From assembly GCA_947626495.1 (NCBI GenBank), contig CANQSJ010000006.1, forward strand, positions 1 through 64,000: a DNA stretch of 64,000 nucleotides. The letters run 5' to 3'. Below, piece by piece: positions 34,210 to 42,434 of this stretch. Source of the DNA: an uncultured Oscillospiraceae bacterium. Its GTDB lineage: Bacteria > Bacillota > Clostridia > Oscillospirales > Oscillospiraceae. A model generated the notes under the pieces. The model was given only the letters and a program-made list of their open reading frames with translations, did no database searches and had not been told where the DNA came from. The first letter of the stretch is position 1, and every line of letters starts with the position of its first letter. Both the position numbers and the translations under genes were made by a program.

Positions 34210-34240
34210 ATCGGGCGGACGCCTCCGGCGCCCGCCCGAT
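34210..34240 (+). terminator. Probable terminator after the glucan synthase gene
   Basis: ATCGGGCG and CGCCCGAT form the base of a hairpin with one internal mismatch. The downstream T-run is weak (TTATTCACAATATT). Confidence 0.55.
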
Positions 34241-34269
34241 TATTCACAATATTGTCATTTTCAAACCAG

Positions 34270-34404
34270 CGCGGATATGCTATAATGACCGCGGTGCGGT
34301 CATTATATTCCTGTTTTCAGGCGTTTTGCTCCCGGCTGACGCCGGAACCGCAAAACATGCCCCATTATAGCATCCCGCATACGCGGATATGCTATAATGA
34401 CCGC
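34270..34404. repeat. Repeat with three extended -10 promoter elements
   Basis: A 23-bp unit containing GCGGATATGCTATAATGACC occurs at 34270-34292 and again at 34382-34404. An inverted partial copy (minus strand GCGGGATGCTATAATG) lies at 34363-34378. Each contains TGCTATAAT, a perfect extended -10, two pointing right and one left. The first copy continues into a palindrome with arms TATAATGACCGC/GCGGTCATTATA (34281-34307), the third pairs with the inverted copy, and a further hairpin with GTTTTGC/GCAAAAC ends lies at about 34324-34356. The right-pointing copies could both start the yfmF transcript. Confidence 0.7.
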
Positions 34405-34482
34405 AGCATGGCCATTCCGGCGCCCGGGGCGGAGTGATATTTCCCGGGGCATGACAATATATTCCAGATCGGAGGGCGAACG

Positions 34483-35790
34483 ATGGAGCGGACCCGGCGG
34501 GAACTGATGCCAGGCGTGTTTTTGACCTGCCTGCGCACGGATAAATTCAAGACGGCGTTTTTGAGTCTGCATCTGCTCGCCGCGCTGGACGGACAGACCG
34601 CCTCCCAGAACGCGGCCCTGCCCGGGGTGCTGCGCCGGGGCACGGTGAGCGCGCCGGACATGGCGGCCCTGGCGGCCCGGCTGGACGGCCTGTACGGCGC
34701 CAGGATCGAGCCCTCCGTGCGGAAGGTGGGGGAGATCCAGTGCCTGGGCTTTGCGGCGGATTTTGCGGACGACGCCTGGCTCCCCGACGGGGAGAGCCTG
34801 CTGGAGCCGATCACGGATCTGATGGGGGAACTGCTGCTGGCGCCCAACACCCGGGGCGGACTGCTGCTGCCCCGATACGTGGACGGGGAGCGGGCGAAGC
34901 TGGAGCAGGACATCCGCGCCCGGCTGAACGACCGGGAGGAGTACGCCCACAGCCGCCTCATCGAGCTGATGTGCCCGGGGGAGGCCTACGCGGTAGATGT
35001 GCTGGGCACGGAGGAGACGGCCCGGTCCATCGGCTATGTGGCCCTGACCCGGCACTACAAGGCCCTGCTGGCCTCGTCGCCCATCGAGATCTTTTACTGC
35101 GGCTCCGCGCCGGCGGACCGGGTGGCCGCCGCCCTCGCCGAGGCGCTGTCCACCCTGCCCCGGGGGGAACTGGCCATGGACATCGGCACCGACGTGCGCC
35201 TGAACACCGTGGACGAACAGCCCCGGGTGTTTTCCGAGCAGATGGACGTCTCCCAGGGCAAGCTGGTGCTGGGCTATCGGCTGGGGGACGCCATGGAGGA
35301 GCCGGATATGGCGGCGCTGCGGGTGATGAACGCCCTGCTGGGGGACTCGGGCGCGGCGGCGGTGAACTCCAAGCTGTTCTTGAACGTGCGGGAAAGACAG
35401 AGTCTGTGCTACTACGTCTACTCCGATCTGGACCCGGTGAAGGGCGTGATGACCGTTGCCAGCGGCATCGACCCCCAAAACTACGACAGGACGGTGGCGT
35501 CCATCGGCCGCCAGATCCGGGCGCTGCAGGAGGGCGATTTCACCGACGAAGATCTGGCCACGGCCCGGACGGGACTGAGCGCCGATATGCTGGCGCTGAC
35601 GGACAGCCCCGCGGGGCTGGAGCGGTTCTGGCTGGGACAGAACCTGCTGGGCCTGGACTATGGCCCGGAGGAGCTGGCGGCCCTGGCCGAGGACGTGACG
35701 AGACAGGACGTGGTGAAGGCCGCGGCGGGCATCGGGTGCGACGCGGTGTATTTTCTCAGCGGCGGGGAGGACGAGGATGAAAGCGACTGA
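34483..35790 (+). CDS. yfmF: EF-P modification-associated M16 peptidase-like protein YfmF
   Basis: A 435-residue member of the M16 (pitrilysin) family lacking the HxxEH zinc motif, as expected of the inactive partner. YfmF-type proteins are associated with 5-aminopentanol modification of elongation factor EF-P in Bacillus. The family C-terminal domain is recognisable (RLGDAMEEPDMAALRVMNALLG; SKLFLNVRERQSLCYYVYS, quoted within residues 264-312). GGAGGG precedes the ATG. It overlaps yfmH by 14 bp, as the pair is usually coupled. EF-P itself is not in the window. Confidence 0.88.
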   Translation: MERTRRELMPGVFLTCLRTDKFKTAFLSLHLLAALDGQTASQNAALPGVLRRGTVSAPDMAALAARLDGLYGARIEPSVRKVGEIQCLGFAADFADDAWLPDGESLLEPITDLMGELLLAPNTRGGLLLPRYVDGERAKLEQDIRARLNDREEYAHSRLIELMCPGEAYAVDVLGTEETARSIGYVALTRHYKALLASSPIEIFYCGSAPADRVAAALAEALSTLPRGELAMDIGTDVRLNTVDEQPRVFSEQMDVSQGKLVLGYRLGDAMEEPDMAALRVMNALLGDSGAAAVNSKLFLNVRERQSLCYYVYSDLDPVKGVMTVASGIDPQNYDRTVASIGRQIRALQEGDFTDEDLATARTGLSADMLALTDSPAGLERFWLGQNLLGLDYGPEELAALAEDVTRQDVVKAAAGIGCDAVYFLSGGEDEDESD

Positions 35791-37048
35791 ATATCCCGGG
35801 CTGGGCGTGACGCTGTACCGGTCCGCGTTGCCCAACGGCCTGTCCGTATACGTGGTCCCCAAGCCCGGCTGGCGCAAGTGCCGGGCGGCCTTCGTGACCC
35901 GCTACGGCGCGGCGGACCGGCGCTTCGTCCTGGACGGAGAGCGCTCCGACACCCCGGCGGGGGTGGCCCATTATCTGGAACATAAGATGTTCGACATGCC
36001 CGACGGCAGCGTGGACGGCATCTTCGCCGGCCGGGGAGCGGACTCCAACGCCTATACGTCCCACGCCGTCACCAGCTACCACTTCGTCTGCACGGACATG
36101 TTCGAGGAGAATCTGCGCACGCTGCTGCGGTTCGTCTCTACGCCCTATTTCACCCCGGAGACGGTGGAGAAGGAGCGGGGCATCATCGGCCAGGAGATCG
36201 CCCAGGGCGAGGACGATCCGGACTGGACGGTCTATCAGGACTGCCTGCGGCTGCTGTTCGGCGGGCAGCACCCTCTGGGCGACGACGTGCTGGGCACGGC
36301 CGGGTCCGTCGCGCAGATCACCACCGAGACCCTGTACGCCTGCCACCGGGCCTTTTACATCCCCGCCAACATGGCCCTGTGCGTGGCGGGGGACGTGGAC
36401 CCGGAGGCGGTGGAGCGCATCGCCCGGGAGACGCTGCCGGAGGAGCCTGCGCCCCTGCCCGCCCGGGATTACGGGCCGGACCCGGGCCTGGAGCCGGTAA
36501 AACAGCGCTCCCAGCGGACCATGGACGTGGCGGTGCCGCTTTTCTGCGCCGGGATAAAGCTGGGCCCGGCGGTCCGGGGACCCGACGGGCTGCGGGAGCA
36601 GCTGACGGCGGAGCTGGCCGTCCGGTGCCTGTGGGGCCGGAGCGCGCCGGCGTACCTGGACCTGTATGAAAACGGCCTTTTGAACAGCAGCTTTTCCGTC
36701 TCGCCGGACCACGCCGCCGGCCAGAGCTACATCACCCTGAGCGGGGAGTCCGCCGACCCGGAGGCCGCGCTGGCGGCGCTGATCGCGGCGGCGGAAAAGC
36801 CCATCGACCCCGCCTTTTTCCAGCGGCAGAAAAAGGCCGCCTACGGCGGCTTTGTCCGGCTGCTGGACGATTTCTTCGATCTGACCGAGACCCTGGCGGA
36901 GGGCTGCTTCGCCGGGTTTGACCTGTTCGACACCCCTGCCGCGCTCCGGTCCATCACCTGCGCGGACGTCGCCGCCTGGGCGGCGGAACACCTGGCGGCG
37001 GAGCGGTTTGCCGCCTGCATCATTCGTCCCAAGGAGGAACAAGCGTAA
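35777..37048 (+). CDS. yfmH: EF-P modification-associated M16 zinc peptidase YfmH
   Basis: A 423-residue M16 peptidase with the inverted zinc motif HYLEH near residue 64 and the downstream Glu in GIIGQEIAQGED, so this partner should be catalytic. The block RGADSNAYTSHAVTSYHF following the motif is typical. It works with YfmF. The stop TAA is immediately followed by the lgt ATG; AAGGAGG inside its 3' end serves lgt. Confidence 0.9.
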   Translation: MKATEYPGLGVTLYRSALPNGLSVYVVPKPGWRKCRAAFVTRYGAADRRFVLDGERSDTPAGVAHYLEHKMFDMPDGSVDGIFAGRGADSNAYTSHAVTSYHFVCTDMFEENLRTLLRFVSTPYFTPETVEKERGIIGQEIAQGEDDPDWTVYQDCLRLLFGGQHPLGDDVLGTAGSVAQITTETLYACHRAFYIPANMALCVAGDVDPEAVERIARETLPEEPAPLPARDYGPDPGLEPVKQRSQRTMDVAVPLFCAGIKLGPAVRGPDGLREQLTAELAVRCLWGRSAPAYLDLYENGLLNSSFSVSPDHAAGQSYITLSGESADPEAALAALIAAAEKPIDPAFFQRQKKAAYGGFVRLLDDFFDLTETLAEGCFAGFDLFDTPAALRSITCADVAAWAAEHLAAERFAACIIRPKEEQA

Positions 37049-38035
37049 ATGTCATCCGCGTCCATATCCTTCCCCATGCTGGGGGATTGGTCCATCTGTC
37101 CGTCCAATTCCTTCGTCCTGTTCGGCCACACCTTCTATTGGTACGGCGTGATCATCGCCTGCGGCTTTCTGCTGGCGGTGGCCTACTGCATGCACCGGTG
37201 CGAGGAGTTCGGCATCAAGCAGGACGATCTGATCGATAACCTTCTGTTTGCGGTGCCCCTGGCCATCGTGGGCGCCCGGATCTACTATGTGGTGTTCTAC
37301 GGCGGTTACAGGACCCTGTGGGACATCGTGAAGATCTGGGAGGGCGGCCTGGCCATCTACGGCGGCGTGATCGCCGCGGTGATCACGGTGTTCGTCGTCT
37401 GCCGGGTGAAGAAGATCTCCCCTCTGGCGCTGCTGGACCTGGTGGCCTTCGGCTTTCTCATCGGCCAGGCGGTGGGCCGCTGGGGCAACTTCATGAACCG
37501 GGAGGCCTTCGGCTATGAGACCGACATCTTCTGCCGGATGGGCCTGACCCTGAACGGCAGCACCATCTATGTACATCCCACGTTTTTGTATGAATCCCTG
37601 TGGAACCTGCTGGGGTTCATCGGGCTGCACACGCTGTCGAAGAAGACGGAGCGAAAATTCGACGGGCAGTATTTCCTGTACTATCTGGCCTGGTACGGTC
37701 TGGGCCGGGTGTGGGTGGAGGGCCTGCGGTCCGACTCCCTGTATCTGGGCGGGACCGGCATCCGGGTGAGCCAGCTGCTGGCGGCGGTCACCTGCCTGGC
37801 GTCGGTGATCACGGTGTTCCTGGTGATCCGCAGCGGCCGGTGCGCCCCCGAAAAGCTGTGGGTGAACCGGGCGGCCGCCGGGGCCGGAGAGGAGATCCCG
37901 GAGAGCGCCTGCGAGGCCGCGCCCGCCGACGCGGCGGCGGAAAAGACAACGCCGGAGGACGGCGCGGAAGATAATACCAGTGAAAAACAGGCGGAAACAA
38001 GTACAATAGAAGAAGAAAAAGAAACGGAGGAATAG
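37049..38035 (+). CDS. lgt: Prolipoprotein diacylglyceryl transferase
   Basis: Lgt attaches diacylglycerol to the lipobox cysteine of prelipoproteins, the first step of lipoprotein maturation (lspA at 42434 does the second). The 328-residue membrane protein has about seven helices and the signature VGRWGNFMNREAFG near residues 140-153, including the essential Arg and Asn, plus YGVIIACGF near residue 32. After the last helix a 60-residue acidic tail rich in Glu/Ala is unusual in length. Start is adjacent to the yfmH stop. Confidence 0.95.
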   Translation: MSSASISFPMLGDWSICPSNSFVLFGHTFYWYGVIIACGFLLAVAYCMHRCEEFGIKQDDLIDNLLFAVPLAIVGARIYYVVFYGGYRTLWDIVKIWEGGLAIYGGVIAAVITVFVVCRVKKISPLALLDLVAFGFLIGQAVGRWGNFMNREAFGYETDIFCRMGLTLNGSTIYVHPTFLYESLWNLLGFIGLHTLSKKTERKFDGQYFLYYLAWYGLGRVWVEGLRSDSLYLGGTGIRVSQLLAAVTCLASVITVFLVIRSGRCAPEKLWVNRAAAGAGEEIPESACEAAPADAAAEKTTPEDGAEDNTSEKQAETSTIEEEKETEE

Positions 38036-38039
38036 AGCA

Positions 38040-38516
38040 ATGTCGGGATTTAAGGATTTCATGAACAAGGTGGGGGCGTTTGCCTCCAAGGCGGCCGTCA
38101 AGACCAAGGAGATCGCCGGGGTGGCCGCCACCAAGACCAAGCAGGTCAGCCACATCGCCAAGCTGAACATGGAGATCTCCGGCCAGAAGGACGTGGCGAA
38201 GAAGGCGTATACCGAGCTGGGAAAGCTATATTATGAGGCCCATCATGACGCGCCGGAGGCGGGGATGGAGCAGATCTGCCAGCAGATCGACATGGCGCTG
38301 GCGTCCGTGGCCTCCATGGAGGAGGAGATCGCCCGGACCCGGGCGGAGATGACCGAGGCGCCGGAGGACGCGGACTTTGAGACCGTGGTGGACCAGACCC
38401 AGGCCGACGCGGACGTGGAGGTGGAGATCCACGAGGAGCCCCACGAGGAGGATCACGAGCAATACCATGAGGAGCCCCACTGGGACAACCAGGACGAGGG
38501 CCCCCGCTGGAACTGA
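38040..38516 (+). CDS. Small helical protein with His/Glu-rich tail
   Basis: A 158-residue hypothetical protein 4 bp after lgt and probably co-transcribed. The N-terminal half is an amphipathic lysine- and alanine-rich helix (FMNKVGAFASKAAVKTKEIAG), then a helix pair containing KKAYTELGKLYYEAHHD, a pattern seen in small Clostridia proteins of unknown function. The tail alternates His and Glu (EEPHEEDHEQYHEEPH), which could bind metal. There is no signal peptide or membrane segment. GGAGG precedes the ATG. Confidence 0.75.
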   Translation: MSGFKDFMNKVGAFASKAAVKTKEIAGVAATKTKQVSHIAKLNMEISGQKDVAKKAYTELGKLYYEAHHDAPEAGMEQICQQIDMALASVASMEEEIARTRAEMTEAPEDADFETVVDQTQADADVEVEIHEEPHEEDHEQYHEEPHWDNQDEGPRWN

Positions 38517-38540
38517 GAGCGCCGGCGACGGCGGAGACCG

Positions 38541-38583
38541 AAAAAGACAGCCTGGAAAGCAGTGCTTTCCAGGCTGTCTTTTT
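38541..38583. terminator. Bidirectional 20-bp terminator
   Basis: AAAAAGACAGCCTGGAAAGC (38541-38560) pairs perfectly with 38564-38583 around a 3-nt loop. With A5 before and T5 after, it ends both the lgt operon and the converging 13-gene minus-strand run. Confidence 0.95.
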
Positions 38584-38604
38584 ATGGCCTGCGGGAAGAG
38601 AAAT

Positions 38605-39051
38605 TTATGGCTTTTTCTTCCGGAAGGCGATGAATTTCGACAGGAAGTAGTTGAGGATGATGACCACCACGCTGATCACGACCTTGGCGGCGAAGCCCTC
38701 CACGCCGAACAGCGCCTGGTCCAGGCCAAGGGCCATCAGCAGCGGCAGTCCGCCCAGCTCCACCACGCCGGAGAAGATCCGCCCGCCGAAAAACGCCGCG
38801 GCCTCCTTCAGCCACCCGGGCCAGGCCCAGCTCTTGGAGTCGAACACCCACAGCTTGTTGGTCACGAAGGCGAAGGACACCGCGCACACCCAGCTGAGGA
38901 CGTTGGCGGCGGTCACGCCCAGGGACAGCGGCCCGGCGAACAGGGCGTAGGCGGCCCAACTGACCAGGGTGGTCAGCCCGCCGAAAAAGAGGTAGCTGAT
39001 GATCTCCCGGTATTTTTCAAACAGCGCCCGCAGCTTTTCCGCCATGGTCAT
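38605..39051 (-). CDS. GtrA-family membrane protein
   Basis: A 148-residue protein with four transmembrane helices and the GtrA family pattern (SYLFFGGLTTLVSWAAYALF near residues 19-38; FVTNKLWVFDS near 62). GtrA-type proteins are thought to flip polyprenyl-linked sugars for surface glycan decoration. ATG overlaps the lipoprotein stop (ATGA). It is the last gene of the run. Confidence 0.88.
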   Translation of the reverse strand: MTMAEKLRALFEKYREIISYLFFGGLTTLVSWAAYALFAGPLSLGVTAANVLSWVCAVSFAFVTNKLWVFDSKSWAWPGWLKEAAAFFGGRIFSGVVELGGLPLLMALGLDQALFGVEGFAAKVVISVVVIILNYFLSKFIAFRKKKP

Positions 39052-39527
39052 TCTCCGGCGGTCTCGTCCGGGGCGGCCTCATCCGGGGACGCTTCGCCGC
39101 CGTCGGCGGTCTCATCCGGGACTGGTTCCTCGGCGGGGTATACGTCCTGGACGGTTTCCCCGTCCGCAGTGCGCACGGTCCAGACGTAAAAGCCTGCGTA
39201 GGTGAGGATGCCGTCCTCGGCGCCTTCCGTCAGGCAGGAGGGACCGTAGGTCGGCTCCTCGACGGGCTGGCCCAGCGCGGCGTACAGCTCCTCCACCGGC
39301 CGGCCGACGTACTCCATCGCCCGGGCCAGATCCCCGGTGGGGACGGCATCGGTGCCGGAGGCGGGAGGCGTGTTCTGGGCGGCCAGGGCGGCGTCGCTCT
39401 GGGAGGCCGCCAGCACAGGGTCCTCCGTGGGCTCGGCGGTGGGCGCGGGGGGCTCGTCATTTCCGCCGCAGGCGCAGAGCCCTGCCAGCAGCAGGGCGGT
39501 CAAAAGCATGGCGATGCATTTTTTCAT
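39048..39527 (-). CDS. Putative lipoprotein
   Basis: A 159-residue protein with a lipoprotein signal peptide (MKKCIAMLLTALLLAGLCAC; lipid-modified Cys at about 20). A Pro/Glu/Ala-rich linker follows, then a compact region (LARAMEYVGRPVEELYAALGQP ... YAGFYVWTV) resembling small secreted domains of unknown function, and an acidic tail. GGAGGAA precedes the ATG. It sits between a polytopic membrane protein and gtrA, suggesting an envelope role. Confidence 0.78.
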   Translation of the reverse strand: MKKCIAMLLTALLLAGLCACGGNDEPPAPTAEPTEDPVLAASQSDAALAAQNTPPASGTDAVPTGDLARAMEYVGRPVEELYAALGQPVEEPTYGPSCLTEGAEDGILTYAGFYVWTVRTADGETVQDVYPAEEPVPDETADGGEASPDEAAPDETAGE

Positions 39528-39587
39528 GTCGGTTCCTCCATGGGGTCGGGTCTTTTTCTGTACAACGCCGATCAGTATATCATATTT

Positions 39588-41486
39588 TCAGGAAATTTGG
39601 AAGATGCTGATCCCGCCCTGGTCGTAGATAAGGGGATAGCGGGCGGAAAAATAGTCCCGGTCCACGGCGTATTTGGAGAGCTCCGAGGGGCTGATGTACA
39701 CATAGTCCACGCCGTAATGCGCCGCGAGGGCCTCAAAGCTCTCTCCGCCCTTGTACATCTCCGCCACCTGGGCCTCCCGCTGGCCGTAGTCCACTCCGTG
39801 GTAATACAGGTACATCCCCGCCCCGCACAGGATGTTCCGTCCCGCCAGCACGGCCACGGGATTGGTGTGGTCGGTGGAGGTGAGAAACAGGCTGTCCGCC
39901 GGGGTGTCGGCGATGATGAAATCCGCCGCGGCCACCTGGTCCTGGCTGAACAGCTGATACTCGCTGACCGCCTCCCGGAGCATGGTCAGCGTCCCGGACA
40001 GGACGCCCAGCGCCAGGAAGATTGCCGCCGCGGCCTGGGCCAGAGCCCGGGGCCTGACCCGGACCTGCAGCTCCCACAGCCAGCCGCAGACCAGGATGTC
40101 GGCGATCATGTACCAGATATACAGCAGCTTGTTGTCGTCGTAGGGGTTGGGCTGGAAGGCCACCAGATTGCCCAGGATGAACAGCGCCGCCGCCCCGGAG
40201 AACAGCCGCAGCCGGTCCCCCCGCAAAAACGCCATCATGGGCAGCATGGCGCAGAACACCACCCCGCCGTTGATGATCCAGAACAGGAGCCAGGGGGTGT
40301 CGCCGTGGACCCAGCCCGGATTGAACCAGATCAGCCGGCCCGTGCCCGCCGCGTCGAAGGTCCAGCGGAGCAGCTGGGGCAGCGCCAGGAGCATGCACAC
40401 CGCGCCGTAGAGCACGTAATTCGTCACCAGCGCCCGGACCGTGCCCGCCCGGCGGGCCTTTCCCAGCCAGGCGAAAAACCACACCGCCGACAGCACCCCC
40501 AGCGCCAGGAAGGTGTGGGTGTGGATCATGGGCATGGCCCCGGCGGTCACCGCCAGCGCCAGGGTCTGGCGGCGGCAGTTCCCGCCGGCCACGGACCGCT
40601 CCAGCACCGTGACGAGCAGATAGATGGCCGCCAATCCCACGCACCAGCCGGCCATGGTGGTCCGCTGGGGGATGAGCATGTCGCACACCACGTTCACCCA
40701 GCGCAGATCCTCGTCCACCAGGTTGGTGGGGGTGACGTAAAAGCCGCTGAGCAGGGTGGTGAGGTTGTACTTCCCGCCCAGAAAATACAGAAAGCCGAAC
40801 CCGCCGTTGAACACGAACAGCGCCCACGCCGCCGCCGTCGGGCCCAGCTTTTCGGTGAGCTTGTCCGCCAGCAGCCAGAAGCCGTAAAACACCGCCATCA
40901 GCATGAAAAGGCTGGGCACGATCACGCTCGTGCGCAGGCTCAGCCCGAAAAACCGCAGACCGGCGGACGCCGCGTCCACCAGGAAGGGGTAGTCGATCTG
41001 CTGGCCGGGGAGGATGCTGTACTCCGGGGGGAAGGTCCCCTGGCGGTACAGGCTCTCCACGAACCCCAGGTGCATGGCCAGGTCCCCGTAGGTGCTCTGG
41101 CCCACCCAGAGACTGCCGTCGGCGTGGGGCAGCAGCACGTGGGTGTACAGCAGATAGCCGCAAAAGGCGGTGGCCAGCAGGCTCATCAGCGCGCCCACCC
41201 GGTCGGAGCGGGTGGTCTCCGGAGGGGAGAGCTGTCCGAGCTTCCGGAGGGCGGGGGCCTTTTTCCAGGGCAGCAGCGCCAGCGCGGCCGCCCCGGCAAG
41301 GGCCAGGGCGATGTACTGGGCCGTCAGGGTGAAGCCCAGGAAAAACGCCGGCAGGCAGGGCAGCCACATCAGCGCCACGCAGCCGAACACCAGTCCCAGC
41401 CAGCCCTTCACCGCCGCCCGGAACCCGGGCAGCAGCCGCCAGGCGACGGCCTGGCCGAAAAGCAGATAGACGAGCAGTGCGGGCAT
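39588..41486 (-). CDS. Large polytopic membrane protein, possible GT-C glycosyltransferase
   Basis: A 632-residue protein with about 12 or more hydrophobic helices and a soluble C-terminal 120 residues (DFIIADTPADSLFL ... HYGVDYVYISPSELSKY). This layout, with the C-terminal part typical of membrane mannosyltransferase-like proteins, suggests a GT-C type glycosyltransferase using a lipid-linked sugar, but no acidic catalytic motif can be assigned with certainty. GtrA downstream supports a surface-glycan role. ATG 41486 follows GGAGAAGGAG. Confidence 0.65.
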   Translation of the reverse strand: MPALLVYLLFGQAVAWRLLPGFRAAVKGWLGLVFGCVALMWLPCLPAFFLGFTLTAQYIALALAGAAALALLPWKKAPALRKLGQLSPPETTRSDRVGALMSLLATAFCGYLLYTHVLLPHADGSLWVGQSTYGDLAMHLGFVESLYRQGTFPPEYSILPGQQIDYPFLVDAASAGLRFFGLSLRTSVIVPSLFMLMAVFYGFWLLADKLTEKLGPTAAAWALFVFNGGFGFLYFLGGKYNLTTLLSGFYVTPTNLVDEDLRWVNVVCDMLIPQRTTMAGWCVGLAAIYLLVTVLERSVAGGNCRRQTLALAVTAGAMPMIHTHTFLALGVLSAVWFFAWLGKARRAGTVRALVTNYVLYGAVCMLLALPQLLRWTFDAAGTGRLIWFNPGWVHGDTPWLLFWIINGGVVFCAMLPMMAFLRGDRLRLFSGAAALFILGNLVAFQPNPYDDNKLLYIWYMIADILVCGWLWELQVRVRPRALAQAAAAIFLALGVLSGTLTMLREAVSEYQLFSQDQVAAADFIIADTPADSLFLTSTDHTNPVAVLAGRNILCGAGMYLYYHGVDYGQREAQVAEMYKGGESFEALAAHYGVDYVYISPSELSKYAVDRDYFSARYPLIYDQGGISIFQIS

Positions 41487-41516
41487 AAAACGAACTCCTT
41501 CTCCCGTCGGCGGGGG

Positions 41517-42434
41517 CTATTGGATCTCCGGCCCCAGCTTGCCGAGGGCCTCCCGGAACCAGTCCGGCAGCTCCGTCCAAAGCTCGATGGGCCGGCCGGT
41601 GACGGGATGGATGAATTTGAGGCCCCGGGCGTGCAGGCACTGGGTCTCCAGTCCCTTGTCCCGGCGGCCGCCGTATACCGTGTCCCCCAGAAGGGGGTGG
41701 CCCGTATAGGCCAGATGGACCCGGATCTGGTGGGTGCGGCCGGTCTCCAGCCGGCAGCGGATGTAGGTGTGGCGGGCATAGCGGGCCAGCACCTGCCAGT
41801 GGGTCACCGCCGGGCGGGAATTCTTCTCCGTCACCGCCATCCGCTGGCGGTTGCGGGGGTCCCGGCCGATGGGGGCGTCCACGGTGCCGGCGTCGTCATG
41901 AAAGGAGCCGTGGCACACCGCGTCGTAGACCCGGGAGAGGCTCCTGTCCTTCAGCTGGGCGGCCAGGGCCTCGTGGGCCCGGTCGTTTTTCGCGGCGATG
42001 ATGAGGCCGCTGGTGTCCTTGTCGATCCGGTGGACGATGCCGGGCCGCAGCTCGCCGCCCACGCCGGAGAGACTGTCCCCGCAGTGGGCCAGCAGGGCGT
42101 TGACCAGCGTGCCGTCCGGGTGGCCGGGGGCGGGATGCACCACCAGGCCCCGGGGCTTGTTCACCACGATCACGTCGGCGTCCTCATAGACCACGTCCAG
42201 GTCGATGGCCTGGGCCTGGGCCCGGGCGGGGGCCGCCTCCGGCAGGACCACGGTGAACACGTCTCCCGCCGCGGCCCGGTGGTTTTTCCGCACGGGGACG
42301 CCGCCCAGGGTCACCAGCCCCGCCTCCAGCAGCTTCGCCGCGGCGGAGCGGCTGCGGATATCCTCCTGGCGGGCAAGGAGAGCGTCGATCCTCTCGCCGC
42401 TCTCCCTTGCTGTCAGCTCTATGGTTTTTTTCAT
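41517..42434 (-). CDS. RluD-family 23S rRNA pseudouridine synthase
   Basis: A 305-residue RluA/RluD-type enzyme. An N-terminal S4 domain (GERIDALLARQEDIRSRSAA) is followed by the catalytic domain with RIDKDTSGLIIAAK, whose Asp is the nucleophile, then GRTHQIRVHLAYTGHPLLGD. It is next to lspA, a common Firmicutes pairing (B. subtilis RluD/YlyB). The start shares a base with the lspA stop (TGATG). Confidence 0.92.
   Translation of the reverse strand: MKKTIELTARESGERIDALLARQEDIRSRSAAAKLLEAGLVTLGGVPVRKNHRAAAGDVFTVVLPEAAPARAQAQAIDLDVVYEDADVIVVNKPRGLVVHPAPGHPDGTLVNALLAHCGDSLSGVGGELRPGIVHRIDKDTSGLIIAAKNDRAHEALAAQLKDRSLSRVYDAVCHGSFHDDAGTVDAPIGRDPRNRQRMAVTEKNSRPAVTHWQVLARYARHTYIRCRLETGRTHQIRVHLAYTGHPLLGDTVYGGRRDKGLETQCLHARGLKFIHPVTGRPIELWTELPDWFREALGKLGPEIQ

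Noticed and set aside
30210-34247. Minus-strand open frame of about 1,345 codons opposite the glucan synthase
   Set aside because: Antisense to a protein with clear GT84/GH94 motifs; translation is repetitive Arg/Gly/Pro/Gln.
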